Source of the DNA: a candidate division WWE3 bacterium RIFCSPHIGHO2_01_FULL_40_23
GTDB lineage: Bacteria > Patescibacteria > WWE3 > UBA101185 > 2-01-FULL-41-18
Length of the DNA: 64,000 bases
NCBI GenBank assembly: GCA_001772615.1
Contig: MEUZ01000003.1
Location: forward strand, 186,001 to 250,000
Direction of reading: 5' to 3'
Shown: positions 59,837-64,000 of the stretch, one piece after another
How the letters are laid out: each line of letters begins with the position of its first letter
How positions within the stretch are numbered: the stretch's first letter is position 1
Translations under genes and position numbers: made by a program
The notes under the pieces: model-generated
What the model was told of the DNA's origin: nothing
Database searches by the model: none
What the model saw: only the letters and a program-made list of their open reading frames with translations

Positions 59837-60182
59837 AGAATTATTTAACGCTTCTTTGTGCATCTATTTACTGGCGCTTTTGGCAGAGGTAGTGCGGGAA
59901 GGCATTATTACAAATGTTTTTAACCTCAATATTCTTTTGATGGTGGTGGTTGTGTTTGGAATTCTGACTACGCTATTTAAAGTTGAGGATGAAGACTTGG
60001 AGCAAATGGACAAGAAGTTTACCGAAAAAGATTTATACCTAACAATAATCCTAAGCCTGGGAGCAGGATTTTTAATTTACTATAAAACGGCATCGCTTGG
60101 CGTGATTTCGTACTTTATCTCTGCAGGTACAGCCGTTTTAATAATCCTCTTAACTACACTTATCTTCACCTCGGAAAATTAA
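59808..60182 (+). CDS. small four-helix membrane protein
   Basis: The product (124 residues) has about four membrane helices (near 12-30, 36-55, 73-90, 98-118) separated by an acidic loop DEDLEQMDKKFTEKD. No family is recognised. It may work together with the overlapping DUF1616-like protein. Confidence 0.55.
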   Translation: MGKTLKLIFKELFNASLCIYLLALLAEVVREGIITNVFNLNILLMVVVVFGILTTLFKVEDEDLEQMDKKFTEKDLYLTIILSLGAGFLIYYKTASLGVISYFISAGTAVLIILLTTLIFTSEN

Positions 60183-60252
60183 CCACTAAAATAACGCAAA
60201 AGTAAGTGGAAGATATACCCGAAGTAAAAGAGCCTGTCCTTAAGAGTTTATA

Positions 60253-60435
60253 TTATGGGTGGGGTTGCACTGACCCTGGAGGCCCAGAGTGACAGTGGTT
60301 TTTGTCGCCGAAGCCCCAGCCGGGTTTACAGCCGTTGGCATCGACCTTCCCACCTCTCGCAGCGAAGACTCCCTGGGTCAGGAGCAGGAACGCTGCTGAA
60401 ATTAGTACTATGACAGATACTGCTTTTAGTACCAT
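60253..60435 (-). CDS. small secreted Cys/His protein
   Basis: The product (60 residues) has a signal peptide (about 1-26, cleavage after VFAA) and a short mature part with CKPGWGFGDKNHCHSGPPG. Peptides of the GxGDKNHxHxGPPG type occur in many Gram-positive and CPR genomes; the His/Cys/Asp cluster could bind metal. TTGACA-17-TAACAT ends nine bases before the ATG. Confidence 0.7.
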   Translation of the reverse strand: MVLKAVSVIVLISAAFLLLTQGVFAARGGKVDANGCKPGWGFGDKNHCHSGPPGSVQPHP

Positions 60436-60444
60436 AGGTATATT

Positions 60445-60473
60445 ATGTTATTCTTTTTAGATACCCTTGTCAA
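60445..60473 (-). promoter_or_regulatory. promoter of the small secreted protein gene
   Basis: Minus-strand TTGACA (60473-60468), 17 bases, TAACAT (60450-60445). The predicted leader is only two to three bases. Confidence 0.6.
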
Positions 60474-60501
60474 CATTTTTTAAGGAAAATTAACTGTTAC
60501 T

Positions 60502-60531
60502 TTGCAACATTGATAGATAAACAATTAGAAT
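60502..60531 (+). promoter_or_regulatory. leaderless promoter of the nucleotidyltransferase gene
   Basis: TTGCAA (60502-60507), 18 bases, TAGAAT (60526-60531), seven bases, GTG 60539. This supports the GTG start. Confidence 0.6.
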
Positions 60532-60538
60532 ATAACCT

Positions 60539-61357
60539 GTGACAGAACTACAACAAGGTGAATATCTAGAACCCAACATTGAATTTGCCCATAAAATTGG
60601 ATTATCTTTAAATCAACTAATCGATGCAGGCGTACTTTCTGCAAAAGATGTGTCAGTTGCGCCTCCCGAAGCTTTTTTTGAATTTGCTCAGCGATACCAA
60701 AAGAAAAGTAAAGATGGGTTTCTTTCGGAGGAAGACAATGAGAAAGTAAGAACTCTCTTCAGCTCTGAATATCTGTCTGAAGAGACAGGCCCAAATAGAG
60801 AACAAATCATAAGCTTGACGAGAGAATTCTTAAAACACGAACAGCAAACCGGATTGAAAATTGCAGGAATCGTTCTATTTGGAAGCAGAATGGACCCCAA
60901 TAAAAAACCAAGGCCGGATAGCGATATAGATATGTTATTGGTACTGGACATGTCTCAAAACCAGTTATTTTATGAACTTAGACTTTTGAACCAACCGCCG
61001 GATCTAGATGATGAAACCCCAAGACACATGCAATTTACACGTGAAGATTCTTATTATGCCGATTTAAGTACTTCTTGGAGAAACTTTTGTCTTCATAGTA
61101 ACCAAGCAGAGGCTACTGAATTAACCCCTCGCACAGGCGGTTTAACAAATGTAGAACTATTTACTGAGGAGCTTAAGCTCCAAGACCACTTGCCTTTTTG
61201 GGGATATTTTCCCCAAGCCGTTTATTTTGTAGGAAACGTGGACAATGTTTCCGAAACAGAGGTGAACGACCGTATTCAAAACATATTAAACTCTCAAGAA
61301 GCAAGCAGATTCAAGCAAGAACTGCTGGATAGAATAAAATCCGAGCTGATAAAATAA
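60539..61357 (+). CDS. nucleotidyltransferase-fold protein
   Basis: The product (272 residues, GTG start) has the pol-beta-like motif GIVLFGSRMDPNKKPRPDSDIDMLLVLD (GS-x-DxD) near residues 120-147, so it keeps the metal-binding aspartates. The flanking regions (1-105 and 150-272) are unassigned and mainly helical. Such proteins may nucleotidylate antibiotics, tRNAs or toxin partners; there is no HEPN gene next to it, so a MNT/HEPN toxin pair is not supported. Confidence 0.75.
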   Translation: MTELQQGEYLEPNIEFAHKIGLSLNQLIDAGVLSAKDVSVAPPEAFFEFAQRYQKKSKDGFLSEEDNEKVRTLFSSEYLSEETGPNREQIISLTREFLKHEQQTGLKIAGIVLFGSRMDPNKKPRPDSDIDMLLVLDMSQNQLFYELRLLNQPPDLDDETPRHMQFTREDSYYADLSTSWRNFCLHSNQAEATELTPRTGGLTNVELFTEELKLQDHLPFWGYFPQAVYFVGNVDNVSETEVNDRIQNILNSQEASRFKQELLDRIKSELIK

Positions 61358-61433
61358 TCTACAACTTCGTTCAGCAAACTCTCAGAATTACTATTTAGAC
61401 TTCTCTTCATAGTATCAAATTAAAGGAAGAAAT

Positions 61434-61919
61434 ATGGAAAAACAAAACGTATTAACTTCACTCCTGATACTCGGGGTAACGGGAGTCTTTGTGTACGCAC
61501 TGTCAGGCAGTGCTTACGCTCAAAGTAACGGCCAGTACTCGCCTCTTATCCAAAGGCTGATTGAAAAGTTTAATCTAAATAAAACGGACGTAGATAAGAT
61601 AGTCCAGGAGTTTCGCACCGAAAGACAAACTGAAATGAGAAAGAGCCATGAAGAAAGGCTTAATCAGGCGGTTAAAGATGGAAAACTCACAAATGAGCAG
61701 AAGAATAAGATCCTCTCAAAGTTTGATGAGTTTAAAAACAAAAGAGATGAGTTTGCAAACCTTACACCTGAAGAAAGACAAAAGAAAATGCAGGAGCACA
61801 AAGAAGAGCTTGAAAAATGGGCCGAAGAAAATGACATAGACGAAAGCTACATCTTTGGCTTTGGGCGGAGGTTTCACAAAGGTTTTGCTAAAGGATTTAG
61901 ATTCGGGCAGGGTCTTTAA
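61434..61919 (+). CDS. secreted CpxP-like helical protein
   Basis: The product (161 residues) has a signal peptide (about 1-29) and a highly charged helical mature domain: FNLNKTDVDKIVQEFRTERQ, DGKLTNEQKNKILSKFDEF and LTPEERQKKMQEHKEELEKW. This looks like the helical hairpins of CpxP/Spy/DUF2680 proteins common in CPR genomes. Since a two-component system follows, it may sense envelope stress and inhibit the kinase, as CpxP does with CpxA. Confidence 0.75.
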   Translation: MEKQNVLTSLLILGVTGVFVYALSGSAYAQSNGQYSPLIQRLIEKFNLNKTDVDKIVQEFRTERQTEMRKSHEERLNQAVKDGKLTNEQKNKILSKFDEFKNKRDEFANLTPEERQKKMQEHKEELEKWAEENDIDESYIFGFGRRFHKGFAKGFRFGQGL

Positions 61920-62014
61920 ATCCCTCAAAACCCATAACACACATAGGAGCCTCTTCATAGGGGCTCCTTGCGTTCTCAGCAAATTCTCAGCTAATAATCT
62001 ATAATCTCTCCCGT

Positions 62015-62698
62015 ATGAGAGTACTGATTGTAGAAGATGAGCACAAGATAGCTCAAGCAATCAAAAAGGGCCTTGAGCAGGAAACATTCTCGGTAGATCT
62101 TGCTTACAACGGAAATGATGCTTACGACTTGGCCGCAGCCGAAAGTTATGACGCGATTATTTTAGATCTCATGCTTCCCGGAATGAACGGCCTTGAAGTT
62201 TGTAAAAAGCTTCGAGAAGAAAAAAATCACACTCCAATACTTATGCTTACTGCAAAAAGCGAACTGGAAGATAAGATAGCAGGTTTAAATACCGGGGCTG
62301 ACGACTACCTTACAAAACCTTTTGCATTTGAAGAACTGCTTGCAAGGCTAAGGGCGCTTCTAAGACGCCCGCAAACAGCTTTAAAAAATGAGCTCATCTG
62401 CGGCGACTTAACCCTTAATACCCAGACTTATAACGTTACCAGAAACAAAAAAACAATTAACCTATCCAAAAAGGAATATGCCCTCCTTGAATACCTGATG
62501 AGAAATAAAGGCAGGGTGTTAACTAAAGATCAAATCATTTCCCATGTATGGGATTACAACTCAAACGTTCTTCTTAACACGGTGGAGCAATACATCGGCT
62601 ACTTAAGAAAGAAAATAGACAGAAACTTCCCAAGTAAAAAGAGCCTGATACATACTGTGAGAGGGTTTGGTTATAAGATTTCGGAAGAAAATGTTTAA
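62015..62698 (+). CDS. OmpR-family response regulator
   Basis: The product (227 residues) has a receiver domain with Glu7-Asp8, phospho-acceptor Asp51 (IILDLMLPGMNG), Thr/Lys switch residues (LMLTAKS, YLTKPF), and a C-terminal winged helix (KKEYALLEYLMRNKGRVLTKDQIISHVWDY, VRGFGYKI). It binds DNA as a phosphorylated dimer. It overlaps the kinase gene by eight bases. Confidence 0.94.
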   Translation: MRVLIVEDEHKIAQAIKKGLEQETFSVDLAYNGNDAYDLAAAESYDAIILDLMLPGMNGLEVCKKLREEKNHTPILMLTAKSELEDKIAGLNTGADDYLTKPFAFEELLARLRALLRRPQTALKNELICGDLTLNTQTYNVTRNKKTINLSKKEYALLEYLMRNKGRVLTKDQIISHVWDYNSNVLLNTVEQYIGYLRKKIDRNFPSKKSLIHTVRGFGYKISEENV

Positions 62699-63716
62699 AT
62701 CAGCGCGAATAAAATTAACTCTTTGGTACCTGGCAATAATAATGCTCATTACTCTAGCGTTCAGTTCATTTGTGTATATTGGTGTTGACAGAGCAACGCG
62801 CCACGCACTTGAAGGGCAAAGAAGAAGGTTTGAGAGGCGCTTCACCCAGCTGAACACACCCTTCGGATTTCCTCGCGGAACCCCAATGCTAGATGCGGAA
62901 ACACTTGCAGAAATACGAAGCAGAACTTTAGCAACGCTTTTAGTAATTAATGGCGCAGTACTTATTATTTCGGCAACTTCAGGTTACTTCCTAGCCGGCA
63001 GAACCTTAAAACCCATTGAGGAGATGGTGGAGAGACAAAAAAGGTTTATATCGGATGCTGCCCATGAAATTAAAACTCCCCTAACCTCTATGAAAACGGG
63101 GCTTGAAGTAACATTAAGAAGCGAAAGCCTTACAGTAAAAGAAGCAAAAAAAGCGTTGGGAAGTGCAATTGAAGAAGTAGACAAATTGCACAAATTTACC
63201 GGCAAACTCTTAAAGCAAAGCAGATACCAAAATGGAAACAACGCTAAAAAAGAAACCGTTAATTTACAAGAAGTTCTAGCACATGTAGTAAAGAAACTAA
63301 AACCGCAGGCAGATAAAAGGGGTGAGGTTTTGGTTCTCACTGGAACGGATTTGAAAATAACGGGCGATAAAGATGAGTTGGAAGAGCTTTTCATAAACCT
63401 GATTGAAAACTCCATAAAATACAACAAGGCAAATAAACCGGTTACCATTTCTTTAAGTTCAGAAAAGAATTATGCGAAAGTCTCTATTGAAGATTTTGGA
63501 AAAGGGATACCCGAGGAAGATTTACCACATATTTTTGAACCATTTTACCGAGCGGATAAATCAAGAAAAGATTCCCAGCATGAAGGCTATGGGCTCGGTT
63601 TGACAATAGCTAAAGAAATAGTAGAAAGACATCATGGTGAAATCTTAGTTGTAAGTAAGAAAAATAATGGCGCTAAATTCACCGTAAAACTGCCTCTCAG
63701 TAATTTCTCAGTATAA
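62691..63716 (+). CDS. membrane sensor histidine kinase
   Basis: The start is ATG 62691 (MFKSARIKLT), which overlaps the regulator stop; an upstream in-frame ATG at 62667 is less likely. The product (341 residues) has two membrane helices (about 9-32 and 83-104) around a short outside loop, a short HAMP-like linker, HisKA with His125 in DAAHEIKTPL, and a HATPase domain (NLIENSIKYN, DFGKGIPEED, GYGLGLTIAKE). The outside loop is small, so a partner such as the CpxP-like protein may carry the signal. Confidence 0.92.
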   Translation: MFKSARIKLTLWYLAIIMLITLAFSSFVYIGVDRATRHALEGQRRRFERRFTQLNTPFGFPRGTPMLDAETLAEIRSRTLATLLVINGAVLIISATSGYFLAGRTLKPIEEMVERQKRFISDAAHEIKTPLTSMKTGLEVTLRSESLTVKEAKKALGSAIEEVDKLHKFTGKLLKQSRYQNGNNAKKETVNLQEVLAHVVKKLKPQADKRGEVLVLTGTDLKITGDKDELEELFINLIENSIKYNKANKPVTISLSSEKNYAKVSIEDFGKGIPEEDLPHIFEPFYRADKSRKDSQHEGYGLGLTIAKEIVERHHGEILVVSKKNNGAKFTVKLPLSNFSV

Positions 63717-63734
63717 TTTTTTAGTTTTTAAGCC

Positions 63735-64000
63735 GTGGAAAAAATAGTAAACTTTCTAAAAAAGCATAAACTCCTTACTGCTACTCTCTTAATTGCGTTA
63801 GCTATTTTTGCAGGTAGAAAACTTCTTAGCCGAGGGAGCGAAACTAAAAAAGAGGAGCAAACCATAACGGCGAAGGTAGGAAAGGGGAATGTTACCTCAA
63901 GCATAAGTGCCTCAGGCAAGGTAGCAACCGCCAACTACTTATCCGTCACAACAAGCGTAAATGGGATAGTTAGGGAGGTTTTTGTGAAAGAGGGAGATGA
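63735..64000 (+). CDS. membrane-fusion (HlyD/MacA-like) protein, N-terminal part
   Basis: From GTG 63735 the frame is open to the window end: MEKIVNFLKKHKLLTATLLIALAIFAGRKLL is a signal anchor, then TITAKVGKGNVTSSISASGKV and LSVTTSVNGIVREVFVKEGD, the biotinyl-lipoyl-like hairpin entry of periplasmic adaptor proteins. It would link an inner-membrane transporter to the exterior. It begins 18 bases after the kinase stop, so the two-component system likely regulates an efflux pump. Confidence 0.82.
   Translation, partial: MEKIVNFLKKHKLLTATLLIALAIFAGRKLLSRGSETKKEEQTITAKVGKGNVTSSISASGKVATANYLSVTTSVNGIVREVFVKEGD

Noticed and set aside
60539..61357. MNT/HEPN toxin-antitoxin pair
   Set aside because: The nucleotidyltransferase motif is present, but neither neighbour encodes a HEPN protein.
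1..64000. CRISPR arrays, insertion sequences or prophage genes
   Set aside because: No regularly spaced repeats, transposase, integrase or capsid-type genes were seen.

Overview
The window looks like a chromosomal segment of a Candidate Phyla Radiation (Patescibacteria) bacterium, most likely of the Microgenomates group. This is inferred from the gene repertoire: single small copies of core genes (gltX, aspS, recA, recX, recJ, secD, secF, rny, miaA, miaB, rnpB), companion families common in these genomes (DUF3048, DUF4446, a winged-helix/nucleotidyltransferase regulator, a PG_binding_4 L,D-transpeptidase, a large membrane-anchored surface protein), many short genes and an AT-rich sequence. 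UGA acts as stop throughout. Many genes have no Shine-Dalgarno sequence. Instead a -10 hexamer lies 6-7 bases before the start codon, which predicts leaderless mRNAs; a minority have ordinary GGAGG-type sites.

Layout. 1-10.9 kb: envelope and metabolism genes (two alpha/beta hydrolases, a glycerophosphodiesterase, a GT39-like membrane enzyme, an Ldh_2-family dehydrogenase, a FecR-domain protein, a 1133-residue acidic surface protein and a SurA-N-like protein). 10.9-22.5 kb: M29 aminopeptidase, L,D-transpeptidase, polyprenyl synthase, a gltX-membrane protein-histidine kinase-receiver operon, D,D-carboxypeptidase, YbaK and aspS, which sits behind a leader resembling a T-box. 22.5-35.4 kb: M20 peptidase, a 600-base non-coding stretch with a structured RNA, recJ, the DUF4446-DUF3048-regulator-secD-secF operon, pgi with a sugar kinase, and comM/yifB. 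35.5-46 kb: rnpB, the VOC-miaB-miaA-AI-2E operon, acetyl- and methyltransferases, a possible attenuator RNA, HU, and the rny-ymdB and recA-recX operons. 47-48 kb: a Doc/AbrB toxin-antitoxin pair with a palindromic operator, and tRNA-Pro(GGG).

48-60 kb is a glycan island on the plus strand: two GT39-like membrane glycosyltransferases, two GT2 and one GT4 enzyme, two methyltransferases, a Wzx/MATE-like flippase, a large exported protein and small DUF1616-like membrane proteins. It most likely builds and exports a surface polysaccharide or decorates surface proteins. 60-64 kb holds a nucleotidyltransferase, then a CpxP-like secreted protein, an OmpR regulator, a histidine kinase and the start of a membrane-fusion protein, which together look like an envelope-stress/efflux module.

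The most unusual signals are in non-coding DNA: the aspS leader with a UGGNACC-type box whose variable base fits tRNA-Asp; a leader at 42.0 kb with mutually exclusive terminator and antiterminator stems; a pseudoknotted RNA at 24.8 kb with its own promoter and terminator; a two-hairpin repeat family showing compensatory change; and a 21-bp direct repeat bracketing a methyltransferase gene.
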